64,000 nucleotides of DNA from Calliphora vicina (GCF_958450345.1 NC_088782.1:93941358-94005357), one strand, 5' to 3'; positions 47,381-59,338 are shown, counted from the stretch's first letter. Notes: generated by a model not told the origin, from the letters alone. Numbers and translations: made by a program.

Positions 47381-48059
47381 GTTGCACAGTGTTATCAGGA
47401 AATACTTGTAGATCAATATTTTTAAATGAGTTTTTGTCATTCTTTACAAACAGGTTTCATTCAGAGCCTGCGAAAGGTAACCTGCTCCATCATCTGAAGC
47501 AATTATAGCAATACAATTTAAAGAAATCTTAAGATATTTTTACCGATTTGTTTTTAGGTATATTGGATGAAAAAGTTTGTTTCTAATTTCAAAATTTTGA
47601 ATTTTTCTACTGAAAATAGATTAAAAGTAAAAACCGGTTTTAGGCCTTGAAAAATCGCGGTTTCGAAACGGTTGAAACGAAATTCTGATGGCAGGTATTT
47701 CAGTGACATATATCGGTAGTCCATAAAAAGAAACTATTAGTGCGTATGTTTAGGTTACTAAGCATTTGCCTCTTAAAGATATAATACTTTGTGATTAATT
47801 TGATATCAAGTGTCCTAGACTTTGGTCATATTCACTAAAACGAAGTGAACGAGAAAATCTAAAAATATTTCCGTACTCTATAGACTCCAACTAAACCGAA
47901 TTGCAACATGAGAACCCCTGCATATTTTTAGTGTAGCATGTTATTTATACAAATTGTATACAAATATAAGAAACATTTAATGAACCCATAGTCAAAAAAT
48001 CAAGCAGTATGATTTCTTTATACTTGAAACTAATTTCTGTTGAATTTTTAATCGATATC
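47381..48059. other. Unassigned stretch
   Basis: AT-rich, no recognised repeat boundary or coding region. Confidence 0.35.
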
Positions 48060-48500
48060 AATGTTTACTTATATGCGTTAATGTATTTTTGGGTTATGGA
48101 ACTTATATGGAAGCTATGACCTATTATGACTCGATCGCTATAAAATATTTAAACGTGATTTCAACGTATTTTAAATGAATTTCATCTATATATATGGGAG
48201 TTGTAGCCAATTATGGACCGATATTCACAAAATTCAGTAGTATGATTTTTGGATTCAAATTACTGATCTGTGTATTATTTTGGTTCAATATATTGAAGCT
48301 AACCAATGACCTATTATGGGACTTTCGGCACATAATATTGTAATGCTATTAACAAGAGTGGACCTCAAATCTGTGATCTGTGTATAATTTTATTTTCATA
48401 TCGATATGTTGTAGATATTTATGCAGGTTAATGTGTTTTTCGGAAGTGGTCCTTATATGAGAGCTATAAACAAAAATATAAACCGATCTTGATAGAATTC
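48060..48500 (+). repeat. 'gaccgat' repeat fragment
   Basis: Contains 'gaacttatatggaagctatg', 'gggagttgtagccaattatg', 'gaccgatattcac' and 'ggaagtggtccttatatg' blocks typical of the family. Confidence 0.55.
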
Positions 48501-48575
48501 GACGCAGCGACTTTTGTATATATGGGGATTATTTGTGTAGAATTTCAACATAATAGCGATATTTATAAGATAGTA

Positions 48576-49166
48576 CTAGCTGAACGCCGGCCGCGTTGCT
48601 GGCCTTTAGAAAACATCTGTTTCATATTGCATCTCGATCTCGATTTTAATATACATGTCGGAAAAAGTCGTAATCCAACATTCAATGTTAATACATGTGG
48701 TGGCATTTCGGCTGGTTCCAATGAATTCAAAAATCCAGTAGGAAAATTGACGACTTGTTCTTCGTTCATTACTGTGTCAATCGATTTGTATTTTATTGTT
48801 TCGCCAGGCACTTTCAATTGTATTTGGTCATCGAGCTTGTTAACATCATAATTTGTTTATTAAAAGTACATTTCATACGGAAATTTCTTATTCATGCACC
48901 TAATATGCAAGAGTAAACAAAATTGTTTATCACAGACCTAAAATCAAAAATCTGACTATACACTGTTACCCAAAAGGCTTTTCTGAAGATTCCGTGAACA
49001 TTTTATCAATATCGGTATAATGTAAAATTTGGATTTTTACACGCCCTCCACCCACAGATCAAATATTTAAAATCTGACTATACAGTGTTACCTGCTGGGC
49101 TGTTCTGAAGATTCCCTGAAAATTTCATCAAAATCGGTCCAGCGGTTTTTTATATACATATATAGA
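48576..49166 (-). mobile_element. Short Helitron with both ends and a helicase remnant (591 bp)
   Basis: On the - strand it starts TCTATATATGTATATAAAAA at 49166, followed by 'ccgctggaccgattttgatg'. It ends with a hairpin (AACGC 48597-48593, GCGTT 48587-48583), then CAGCTAG at 48576. Flanking bases are A before and T after, the Helitron A|T signature. Blocks with 'aatctgactata.a.tgttacc' and 'ttctgaagattcc' recur about 125-160 bp apart at 48945, 49070 and (outside) 49228. Confidence 0.8.
48673..48850 (-). pseudogene. Helitron helicase fragment
   Basis: The frame reads KLDDQIQLKVPGETIKYKSI, then DTVMNEEQVV, then NFPTGFLNSLEPAEMPPHVL and TLNVG. This is the conserved stretch 'YPTEFLNSLEPxGMPPHxLxLKVG' late in PIF1-type Helitron helicases, the same region as 10063-10200. 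Downstream the frame is deleted directly into the Helitron 3' hairpin. Only about 60 codons remain of a protein that normally exceeds 1000 residues. Confidence 0.8.
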
Positions 49167-49599
49167 TGACATTAGTGGTATAATGTAAAAATTTGATTTT
49201 GCCACATCCCTCCGCCCACAGACTGAAAATCAAAAATCTGACTTTAGAGTGTTACCCGCTAGGCTATTCTGAAGATTCCCAGAAAATTTCATTAAAATCT
49301 AATTTTTACATTATACCGCTAATGCCATATATTTTGAGTTCATTCGGAACATACATCCATTTTTATATACTATATATATAATGAAAAATGTTTGTATGAG
49401 AAAATTAGAAAATCTTCTTTACGAAAGCACCGAATGGACCTAATGTAGTATTTTAGGTGTCTAAAACCATATTCAGAAAGTTTCCTTTCCAATAATACCA
49501 GTTTGGAGCTAATCGGTTAGATGGTCTCAGAGTCTATAACGGACATAGGTAGAAACATTTTTTGTATTTTATTTTTTATTATTTTTTTGTATATAGATT
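49167..49599 (+). repeat. Helitron-related repeats
   Basis: 49169-49190 and 49303-49330 are inverted copies around 'attagtggtataatgtaaaaa'. A further 'aaaaatctgacttta' block lies at 49231. From about 49366 'actatatatataatgaaaaatg' resembles a Helitron 5' end on the + strand, followed by unassigned sequence. Confidence 0.4.
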
Positions 49600-50056
49600 T
49601 ATGAGTGAAGTGAGGCTATGGTCAAATAATGGCCGATACACGAAACATTTTGTATTGTGATTTCTTTTAGCACGAAACTTATTTTTGCTGAATTTTGTAT
49701 GGATACTGCAGTTCTGAAAGCATTTATAGACTATAGCACCATATTTCGGGAAGACATTTGTATGGGGGCTAGGAGAAATCATGGACCGATTCTTTTAATT
49801 TTCAACAGAGTTAGTCCTTTTATCATAAAAATAACGAATACAAAATATTTTATGGTATTATCTACAATATATTTGCACAAATAACAAAAAATATATGAAA
49901 ATTATTATTTTTTTTAGGTTGTCTCACATTTTGATTCAAAACTTTGGGTCTACTGGACCGATTTTGCTGATTTTTAATACCAAGCCTATTTTGGACGTGA
50001 GCGTGTTTTACACAGACAGACATAGCTCAAATGACAGAGAATTTCACAGGGATCAA
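49600..50056 (+). repeat. 'gaccgat' repeat fragment, target of the next insertion
   Basis: Contains 'gtatgggggctaggag', 'catggaccgattct', 'acagacagacatagctcaaatgac' and 'atttcacagggatcaatta'. The Harbinger-like element at 50060 begins within the last phrase. Confidence 0.55.
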
Positions 50057-50059
50057 TTA

Positions 50060-52360
50060 CACAGTGCAACAGTGAAAAAAAACACACGATCATGACTATA
50101 TAGGTTCGACTTTACTACCAAAGGGTAGTAAAACCCTATACTCAGTTTGTCCATTTTGGTAACAGTTTTTTTTATGGGCCCCCAAAGTTTCTGAAAATCA
50201 GTGGGGCGACTAAAAAAGGTGTCATCAGTTTTTGGTTAACAGCTAATTCAGACCTTGTGATACGGCTTAACTTTATATGCCAAAAAATAGCTTTTTCGTG
50301 CACTTTTGTTGAAAAAATATAGGAAGAACATTTTTTTTTTTTTTACTTTTTTTAGAATAACTTCCAGGGTCTCCTAATTTTTCACTAACAATATTTAGCA
50401 AAGTTGTAGCTACGGTAAAGTTGAAAAACTCTTGAAAACATATCAATACATTCTGAACGTGTCTAGTCACTCTAAATAGCATATAAAGAGATCACTTTGT
50501 ACCTTAACAATTTTCGTTTCTACTATTTTTTGACGCTATAACAAAGATTATTTGTTAAAATAGTATGATCAAGTCCACACTTCTATGTTGTGCTGTATTA
50601 TTTACTCGGCTGAGGTGTTCGGAATGGGGATCAGTGAGTGGACCCTCAATGTCAAACATTTAAAAAAAAATCGCAAAAAATCCATTTATGATCCGAATGA
50701 GCTGAAATTTAAAATATAGATAGTCCTTGAGATAGTCCTATACAAAAATATGTTTTTATCTGTAGGTTATGTCTTTTAGTTCAAGAGATATTTAGGTTTA
50801 TTTTTTTTTTTAAATTTTGCTCGATCTTTTTTTTGTATTTTATATATGATGGGCCTACGAAAGGTCAAATTTGTTTTTTATATATGACGTATATTTGCGA
50901 TAAAATTCTAAAGAAAATAAAACAAACCTGATAACAATTATTTCGTCTCTATAGTTTTACACGCATCCAAAGTTGGAGCATCTTTTTATATATTTCAACT
51001 TTGTATGCGTGTATTTTTTCCCAAAAAAGTCCCCATATTTTTTCTTTTATAAAAAACTAATTTTCTTCGTGGCTATATACATTTTTTTATGATCTGGAAA
51101 GAGAACTTAATGCAAAAACGTATAAAGTAAAATTTTACTAACTTAAGCGGTCATTGTACCCCCCAGCCCTATTCAAACTTGGCCAATTTTGAAACAAAAT
51201 TTTAGGTTTGAGTAAAAAATTCTAAAAAAAAAAGCACCGATCCTCAAAAACTCGTCATATTTGTATAGCCCTATATGTTGTTTATATACATACAAAACGC
51301 TTTTACTATCATACTGTAAATAACCTTAAAGTGGGCTATTTTCTAAAAAAAACTCAGTTTTTGGAACACATTTTCCCCGTTTCAGGGATTTCGGTTTTTG
51401 AAAACAAAGAATGACAACATTGATGATGCCATTGACTTAAAAACATTTAGATCTATATTACTTCCAAATTTTATTGTGATGTCTGTAACTCAAATTTAAA
51501 ATTTTACATTAATTCAAAGTTTTTATTTTTCTTGATGAAAAATCACCATTTTAAAATATTGTTAGTTTTTAAGGTAAATGACGTCCGAAAAAACACAAAA
51601 TTAATTCGTTTCACTAAAATGTCAATCTCCAAGACATATTGTTTCCACCGATATCAAAAACTTATATAAAAAGCTTATATTTACTCTTCAGAAGCTACAC
51701 AAACCTTGTCCACTTTCAAAAATTTTAATGTTTTTTCATATCTTGCACCAAGGCGGTCTTGCGTGATCACGATTGGATAAAGTGATGCGCCCGGATCATA
51801 CCGATAATGATTTGCCCATTCTTCGTTATTCCAGCACAATAGAGAAGTATACACTCGAACATACATTTTTAACAAACAATTTTTGTTTTACAGTCAAAAA
51901 ATAGTAAAAAACTAAAATTTTTAAGCTACAAAGTGATTTTTTACAGCTATTTAGAATGCCTGGCTATGTTCGGATTGCATTGATATGTTCACAAAAGTTA
52001 TTCAGATTTACCGTAGCTACAACTTTGCAAAATATTGTTATTGAAAAATTAGGATACCCTGGAAGTTATTCTAAAAAAAGTAAAAAAAAAATTTTTTCTT
52101 CCTATATTTTTTCAACAAAAGTGCACGAAAAGCTATTTTTGAAGCCGTATCACAAAGTCTGAATTAGCTGTTAACCAAAAACTGATGACACCTTTTTTAG
52201 AGGCCCCACTGATTTTCAGAAACTTTGGGGGACCATAAAAAAAATCGGTCACCAAAATTGACAAACCGAGTATAGGGTTTTACTACCCTTTGGTAGTAGA
52301 GTCGAACCTATACTGTTTTGATCTTGTGTTTATCCAAAAATCTTCATTTGTTGCATAGTG
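50060..52360. mobile_element. Harbinger-like non-autonomous element, copy 2 (2301 bp, long TIR)
   Basis: TTA flanks both ends (50057-50059, 52361-52363). The terminal inverted repeats are about 430-480 bp: 50060-50540 recurs inverted at about 51885-52360, including 'ccaaagggtagtaaaaccct', 'tgacaccttttttagag' and 'tcgtgcacttttgttgaa'. The central part 50560-51540 is homologous to copy 1. The loop between 51540 and 51885, absent in copy 1, carries an open frame on the - strand (51681-51875). Confidence 0.7.
51681..51875 (-). CDS. Unidentified open frame in a transposon loop (possible captured exon or transposase remnant)
   Basis: A 64-codon frame begins MLKMYVRVYTSLLCWNNEEW, goes on ANHYRYDPGASLYPIVITQD and ends RLGARYEKTLKFLKVDKVCVASEE before TAA. 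Its composition is balanced, with many Tyr, Arg, Asp and Glu and several Trp/Cys, and it is clearly less AT-rich than the surrounding element, so it looks like true coding sequence rather than chance. I do not recognise the family. It lies between the inverted arms of the Harbinger-like element, is absent from the 34.5-kb copy, and has no obvious promoter. It could be a captured host exon or the last piece of a transposon protein. Start choice is arbitrary; the upstream sequence has stops. Confidence 0.4.
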   Translation of the reverse strand: MLKMYVRVYTSLLCWNNEEWANHYRYDPGASLYPIVITQDRLGARYEKTLKFLKVDKVCVASEE

Positions 52361-52363
52361 TTA

Positions 52364-53209
52364 TATATTGTTGGGTCTAAGGTGATTATTTCTCATTCTT
52401 ACAGACGGAATGACAAACTTATATACATATATGTACCCTCATTCAACACTTATGGTGGTGGAGGTATTGTAATAATCGAGGAAAAATTATAATTTTTTAA
52501 TCGAATGAATAAATTTTTTCAATTAAGAATACAAAATTATTCGATCAATAGCACAAGGCAACAAAATCGAATAAATATTAAAGGCTTGTTAAACCACTAC
52601 ACAATTTTAATGTACAAATCTTTTTTTAAAAAAAAAATTAAAGGAAAATTTTTACATTTTTTTAGACGTTAATGATAACTTTAGTCCAATGTTATTAAAA
52701 TAAACTTAGAAAAGTTGAGATTTACATAACTTTTTTTAAGGCAGTTCATATTATTTGATATTAAGCAATACTAAGTAATACTTCATTTAACAGATTCTTC
52801 AATTAATGTACCTTCTTTTAATGTTCAGTCTTTTTTATGGGCATTTATATAATAAGTTGGTATTTTAAGCTCAACTAGATTTAATGCTGAGACTGCAAGC
52901 AGAATCTGTAATTGTACAACTCATCACGGATGCTCTCAAAGCAATCATTCGATTTATGTACCTTCTTATTTATTCTTACTATCCGTACATGTCCATGAGT
53001 CTGGTGCAATATGTTGATTGCACCAATTTAAATTCTACAAAACGTTACAAATATGGGCAATCGAACTACAAGACATCATCTGTTTTCCTACAATCTAACA
53101 ATTGTATTAAATTTGTTATTGAAAAATGCCCCTTTAAGAAAACATGACCATACATAATGTATAGAAGCCAGTAGTAAATGTAATACTAAACAAGAGTTTT
53201 ATATAGGGC
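52364..53209. other. Gene-free stretch
   Basis: AT-rich; TTATTCGAT-type motifs near 52490-52570 recall the ends of the hAT element at 38692-40098. The frame at 52884-53147 (87 codons) shows no domain. A decayed hAT element is possible but unproved. Confidence 0.35.
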
Positions 53210-53850
53210 TGTGCCGAATCGTGTATACCCACCAACAATATGTTACAATAAAATATTTTTCTGATATAGGTGTTAAAAAGGGGGTAGGGTTAATTATGGA
53301 CTGCTCCTCACAAAAGGTAGAAAGATTTAGGTTCATATAAAATATGCTTATGTACAATTTCATCACGATATTAATTATTATAAGACAATTATGAATGTTT
53401 AATGTTTTAGAACTAATTTGTGCAAACTTATCAGGATTGCCGCATAATACACATATTTATGATTGTTGAAACTGTAATCCGGTAGGACATTTGTATGGAG
53501 GTTAAGTGAAATCAGGATTGCCGCATAATCAACATATTTATGATTGCGGAAACAGTATTCAGGGGGGACATTTGTGTGGGGGTTAGGTAAAATAATGGTC
53601 CGATATTGGTGAATATTAACAAAGCTGGTCAACAGAGAATATTTGTGGAAAATTTCAGCCAGCTAGCTCCTTTCATTTTGGCCCTTTCGAGTTTTCAAAA
53701 GGCAGACGGACATCATAGCTAGAACATCTTAGAATTTTATAAGAACCCATAATATATTTACTTTTGTGGGTCTGCGATAAATATTTCGATGTGTTACAAA
53801 CGCAATGTCAAAATGAATATATCTACCATCCATCTTTTTTGATGGTGGAT
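53210..53850 (+). repeat. 'gaccgat'-family repeat, variant ends
   Basis: It starts 'gggctgtgccgaatcgtgta' and 'tacccaccaac', and ends 'ctaccatccatc...gatggtggatata'. The middle holds two copies of 'tcaggattgccgcataat.aacatatttatgatt' (about 53431 and 53512) and the usual 'ggcagacggacatcatagct' block. Similar 'gattcggcacagccgaatat' sequence closes the window near 63690. Confidence 0.5.
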
Positions 53851-54839
53851 ATAAAAAAGAGAATCAAATCAACAAAAAGTTTCATATGTACGAGACTAAG
53901 TACAATAGACAGAGTGAATGAATAAAAATTTCAATTAAAAAACATATCTACATGTAAACGTTATAAATCATACCAAATGAAAAGCAATACAATTGAGATC
54001 GTACATATTGATGTTATTAGACAAAACTAGAATGTAAGTTACAGCAGGAATCTGAATTTAAGAAGGAATATAAGGTTTTATTTTGCAGATATTAAACAAA
54101 TCAAATAATTGATTATTTAAATTCAATGCAACATAATACTACTTTTGTTATAAATACATGCAGAAGGTGACAATTAGATTTACTAACACTTAACACTCTC
54201 AAAACTTATGTTTTTGACAACACAGTTTATTTCTCTATCCATATACATAGTGATATGGGAAGGTTTTGCTTCTTCAGAAATAATAAACCGAAAATTGTTT
54301 GGAATAAAAGTTAAAGTCAGAATAACAGAATTATTAAATCTATTGGGAATTACCAACATCAAACGGAATCTGAAGAAGCTAAAACAAATTCATTCAGAAT
54401 ATTAACTACGGAATTGAAATCATTCCGATCAATATGTGTGACAGGAATCAATGTATTCTTTTCGAACTACGAATATATGATCCTATTAAATTGCGATCAT
54501 TTTTGATAGCTTTCACGCAGAATCTTAGATGTGCCGCATCAAAATGTGTTGGGCTAAAAGTATCTCGTTTGCCGCAAACATACATTTATTTTAATAATGT
54601 AACCAAAATTGGTGTAACCAAAGTTGAAAATTTTGTGAAATTTTCAAGTGGTCCTTTAAATGTTTACATTTCAGTATTTACATGGGCCCCGTTTTCCATA
54701 CAGTGGACGTGCCTCGCAAAAAATCGAATTTTTTAAAAATTCACGATAATTATTTCACTTTTTAAAGCGATCTATATTGTTAAAGACAGCATGTCGATTA
54801 TAAAGTAATCGTGATTCAAGTAGAGATTTTTTTCAACAG
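53851..54839 (+). other. Gene-free stretch with two unassigned open frames
   Basis: Frames 54208-54405 and 54434-54736 follow each other on the + strand. The first ends with a Lys/Asn/Leu-rich helix-like segment, the second has Cys and Phe-rich sequence. No family recognised. 'acagtggacgtgcctcgcaa' at 54700-54719 next to TA resembles a Tc1/mariner end. Confidence 0.3.
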
Positions 54840-54924
54840 TCTTTTTTGACAGATCACGTGTGAGTCGTGTCATGCTGTCATGCTACTTTTGCTAAGTATT
54901 GTTAGGCATTTCATAATGGAAAGA

Positions 54925-55310
54925 CTTACTTACGCCTGAACAACGTTTGCAAATCGTTCAACTTTATTACGAAAATACACGTTCTGTGAGGAATGTGTTT
55001 CGTGCACTTCGCTCAGCGTACTATTCGCAACACCATCACCCATTTTGAGACCCAGCATTCATTATTGGATAATATTCGACAAAATAGACCACGTTCAGCA
55101 CGCAGTGAAGAATATATAGCGGCTATAGCTAAGAGTGTACACGAAGACCGTTTAGGCCTTGGAGGAAACCACCACGCGTGTAATTCGCCAGTTACCAGTC
55201 GAAATGCTCGAACGAGTCATCGAAAATTGGACTCAACGGATGGACCATCTGCGACGCACAGAGGGATGGCTTCATACAATTTTTTTCAAAAATTATAAGG
55301 AGTGGTAGTA
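54925..55310 (+). pseudogene. Mariner-like (DUF4817-type) transposase relic with internal deletion
   Basis: In shifting frames the sequence reads LTPEQRLQIVQLYYENTRSV, RNVFRALR, then TIRNTITHFETQHSLLDNI, RQNRPRSARSEEYIAAIAKS, VHEDRLGLG. These are the N-terminal helix-turn-helix and following stretch of a widespread insect transposase family. At about 55163 it jumps to VIRQLPVEMLERVIENWTQR and MDHLRRTEGWLHTIFF, the family C-terminus. The whole catalytic core is missing, and 'aggcattt' precedes a disrupted start near 54916. It is an internally deleted, non-functional copy. Confidence 0.75.
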
Positions 55311-56482
55311 GAGTGCTGAAATTTGGCACCGATAATTATATGGACCAAACTAAGAAAAATATTAAATTTTATCAAAATCGACCACGCCCAACGCCCACTG
55401 CCCATACAATCCAAATAGATTTTTTCGCATAAAATTTTTCCTATCCAAGTAAAAGTCTAGAATAAAATTGCATAAAATTGTTTATATCCAAGCAAAAGTC
55501 CAGAAATTTGGTACATACATTTATTGAAACAAAAAAGGAACGCATGCCGAGTTTCAATTAAATCGGTCACGAACACCGCCAACCGCCCACGAAACCCATA
55601 AATAGATAAGAATTTTTTTGATATTTCGTTTATTATTCGACAAAAAATTTTAAGTTTTCATCCTGTTCCGAAAACTTGCGAAAACTATTTTTTCTTTTAA
55701 TTGAAACAATACAATCCCACCTTTCATTTTATTAAAAAAACAGCTTGGGGGAAAGTGGGGCAACATTTTTTTTTTCTCCATGGAAAATCAAAAATAAAAT
55801 AATTTTTAGAGGCTTATAAATATGGCCATATCTTCTTAACGGTTTATGATATCCCCATAATTTTTTTTTTTGGTATTTATGGAGAAATGCTATATTTTAC
55901 GAATAAGTTAAAGTTAAATGGTATTATTAGGAAAATTATATTATACATAAATAAACCACTGAATTGCGTGAAAATATAAGTAAATTTTTGCTTAACACCC
56001 TTGCATGGACTTTACTTCAATTTTTTTTAAAAAAAATAAAATTTTTCTTAAAACTATCAGTGTACATTTCATCTTTAAACATTTCTCTACAAAACTGCAT
56101 CATTTGATTTTTGAAATTAAGTGTTTGAAAAATAGACTTTTTGACACCAAAATCCCTCTGTGCGACGTAGCAACAGCCAACATTTGATACACATAATCTT
56201 CAAAAAATAAATGCCAAAGAATGTTCTTTTAAATGATAATAAACATTCCCCATTAAATTTGGATCACGCTTTATATACACTGATCAAAAAACTAAAAAAA
56301 AATGTAAATCATCAAAATGATGGCTTCAAAATTTAGAACTTTATAGATTTGTAACAACGCATATAACCATATTGTTCATCCATATCTGCTAAACAGTTCA
56401 TTTATACAACTATAAATCCAAAAGTTGAAACTGGTGGTAAAAAAATTCAAAAAAATTAAAGCTCTTGTTCGTTTCAATAATC
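55311..56482. other. Gene-free stretch
   Basis: 55370-55600 contains 'aaaatcgaccacgcccaacgcccac' and 'aaatcggtcacgaac' phrases of the type found in dispersed fly repeats. Frame 56005-56187 shows no domain. Confidence 0.4.
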
Positions 56483-56690
56483 ATGGCTATTCCTGATCTC
56501 ACTTTCACCATTCACCCAATTTTTGAAAGCATAATTACAACAATATAAAATAAAATTATATAATTAAGGTTAAACAAATTACGTGTAAACATTTCTAATA
56601 AGAAATTCTCAGAAAATTAGATACTATTGTTGTAATTGTGCTTTCAAAAATAAGGTGAATGGTGAATGTGAGAACAGGAATAACCCTGAA
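56483..56690. mobile_element. MITE of about 205 bp with 60-bp inverted arms
   Basis: Left arm 56484-56545 ('ggctattcctgatctcac...') and right arm 56626-56688 are inverted copies with few mismatches, sharing 'tcaccattcacc' and 'aattacaacaata'. No target duplication could be confirmed. Non-coding. Confidence 0.65.
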
Positions 56691-57049
56691 TATTTTAACG
56701 TTAGAAAATACGGACTTTTAATTCTGAAATTTTGCAATTTTAATTCCAATTTTATCAAAATCATAAACAGTTAAGAAATAATTCACAGTTATGTCTGTGC
56801 CCACATATCTCGTATAAGTCCTTTATTTACGAGTTTAATAGAAAATATATAAAATTCGATATCATTTAAACATTGGGCTCATACTCGATAATTTTTTTTT
56901 GCAACAAATTGAATCAGCCAGCCGACAATACGGGTGAAGAAAAAACAAATAAACTAAAAACACAAATAAGCTTGAAATTGAAATCAATTATTGTAAAGTG
57001 CTACTGGACATGACACAAGTGTCAATATTGTAGAAAAATATACGGATGT
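56691..57049. other. Unassigned stretch
   Basis: No gene or repeat boundary recognised in this AT-rich segment. Confidence 0.35.
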
Positions 57050-57057
57050 ATATACAT

Positions 57058-57794
57058 TAGGGTGGCCTCGTATGTATGTAGGAAAAGTAATGTATCGATG
57101 TTCCAACTAAATTTATAGTTTAGTTTGTTTGGGGACACCATCAAGAAAATTAAAAAAATTAATCAATCACTCGAATAATAAAAAAAATTATAAACTTTTA
57201 TTCGAAAAAAAATTAAACTCGAATAATAAAAATTAACTAATCCGATTACTAATTGGCATTTAATCTTCATGTAAAAACCCGCCCTTAATATGTTTTGTTT
57301 TTTTTATGAGTTTAAAGATATTTTAGATAAAAATTTCGTGATAACATCAGATTTGGAAGAATCATTCGAAACATTCAAATAATATTCGAAATAAATTGAA
57401 TTTTGAAAAAATAAAAAAAAAACTGTGAAATAATATGAGGTATAAAGTATTAATTCGAATTATATGTTATAATGTATTAATTTAAACAAAATCTTAAACA
57501 TTTTTTTAAAAAATTTGCAAAAGTTCGAATATTTTTGGACTTCCGCGATAATTTTAGATATAGTATTAAAAGCGTCTTTTAAATACATTTCGCTTGATAT
57601 CAATATTTCATATGTTTTCTTTGAGGGAAATGAAAACATCATAAAAACTTTAAAAAGTACAATTTAATCCTTTTATACAGCTCACCAAATACTGAACAAA
57701 TACTGACAAATATTTTGAAACACGGTATTTTCGATTGAATTATATTTTTATTTTAGTTGGGAACATCCACAAATCTTTTCTTAGGGCCACCCTA
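57058..57794. mobile_element. hAT-type MITE, 737 bp, TAGGGTGGCC family
   Basis: Ends TAGGGTGGCC and inverse GGCCACCCTA, with a perfect 8-bp duplication ATATACAT at 57050-57057 and 57795-57802. Interior is AT-rich with TTCGAATAA motifs; frame 57460-57642 has no recognised domain. Single ends of the same type occur near 22, 5964 and 27911. Confidence 0.82.
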
Positions 57795-57802
57795 ATATAC
57801 AT

Positions 57803-59235
57803 ACATCTATACATATTAGACCGGCACATAAAAATGTTAAAAAGTTATATTTTGATAAAAAAAAAATAATTTTTAATTTCATGTTTACAACTACTAATGC
57901 ATTTCCATTGAATGCCTCAAAATTATTAGACACGGAAGAACAGAATTATACTCATCTATGAAAAATTTATTTTTCTAAGGACCGGTATAATATGCTTACA
58001 TATGTGTCCGAAAATATGTATTTGCTTTTTTTTATGGTTTAGATAAACAAGTAAATGTAGCTTTTTATATCAGTATATGAATGTAAATAAATATATATTT
58101 ATAGTCAGTGGCTGTCTGTATTTGTATACATAAGTTGATACAATGTCTATCAAAATGTTAATGTTCAGAGAAATTCTATAGACGTTCCCTTTCTACAATT
58201 CATTATACATATATGTATAATGAATTGTGGAAAGGAAAATGTAGGTCTGAAAGGAAAATAAACAAGCATTCTTTTGAGCAAAAAAAAAAAAATTAAAAAA
58301 AGGGTCCATTTTGAAAAAAAGTCAACAAAGTTTGTGATTTTGCAAAAAAAGTCAAAAATTGCATGTTTTGAGTTACAAAACATTTTTTTTATAGATATCA
58401 AACACTAAGCGACCAAATAGGTCTACAAGGAAAATGTGAAGAAAAATCACATGTTTGGCCAAAATGTCAAATTTTGACCCCCTCTAACTCAGAGAGTTCT
58501 GGACCGATCTTGTTGAAAAATTGTGTCTGAATTACTATCTAACCTAGGTGTAAATTTCATCCCGATCGGAAGACATCGATTGTAAAAGTTAGTTCACTTG
58601 ACGTGAAATCATCCCCCATATATATAATTAAATACCTTAAGACATCAAAGGCTTCTCTTACTATACTTATTGCGCAGAATTGAAAATTTTGATAAGGATA
58701 CATGCAATTTAATTCAATATTTGACCATGACTTTAACCTAATAGGAGTTAAATCCAGTATTTTAAACGACACTGTAAATGTGTTTGTAATGTGTCTGCAT
58801 GAATTTATTTATAATTATTTTTATGAGCAGTAGAGACGAATAAATTTTATGCAGACGCTGAAATTGAATTGAAATGTTTAGTTGAAGTGTTTGTTTGTCC
58901 GTGTTTAATATACAAACATATGCAAATAAACAACTTTACACAAATACGTGCACATTAGGGAAGTATATATTTGTAAAATGTTTACAATTTAAAGAATTTT
59001 GAGACAGCTATATGGCAAAATTTTTGTGGCTACCTATATAAATTAAATCACAATGCAAATTCTAAAATTTGTTCACAAATTCCTGAAACATGGCACTGGT
59101 CAACTTTAACAATTTTAACATTCAATTACAATTTCTTAGATACACAATATAGAAACTGATGTGTTCAATATTTTAATTTTCTATAGAAAACACTGTACAT
59201 AAGCCCAGACCATAAACAAATAGGTATTTTCGTAA
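57803..59235. other. Gene-free stretch with one strong palindrome
   Basis: Apart from the palindrome at 58188-58235, the sequence has only short frames without motifs. 58490-58600 contains 'tggaccgatcttgttgaaaaa' and 'tttcatcccgatcgga', phrases of dispersed fly repeats. Confidence 0.4.
58188..58235. repeat. 48-bp near-perfect palindrome
   Basis: The arms 'cctttctacaattcattata' and its inverse meet at 'catatatg' without a spacer; a single mismatch (t against g) breaks symmetry. It could form a cruciform or be the remnant of a small inverted-repeat element. Confidence 0.85.
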
Positions 59236-59338
59236 TACTAGCTACATGCTTATTAATGATTTTGTCATTCCGTTTGTAACACATCGCAGACACACAAAAA
59301 TTTAAAAATTTTGATTTATTTTTGAGGTCTTTTTTTAA

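Noticed and set aside
48489..48851. 120-codon frame on the + strand
   Set aside because: Shadow of the Helitron helicase remnant, which is clearly coded on the - strand.
53851..54736. Host gene made of the two successive + strand frames
   Set aside because: No convincing splice sites join them and no family features were recognised.
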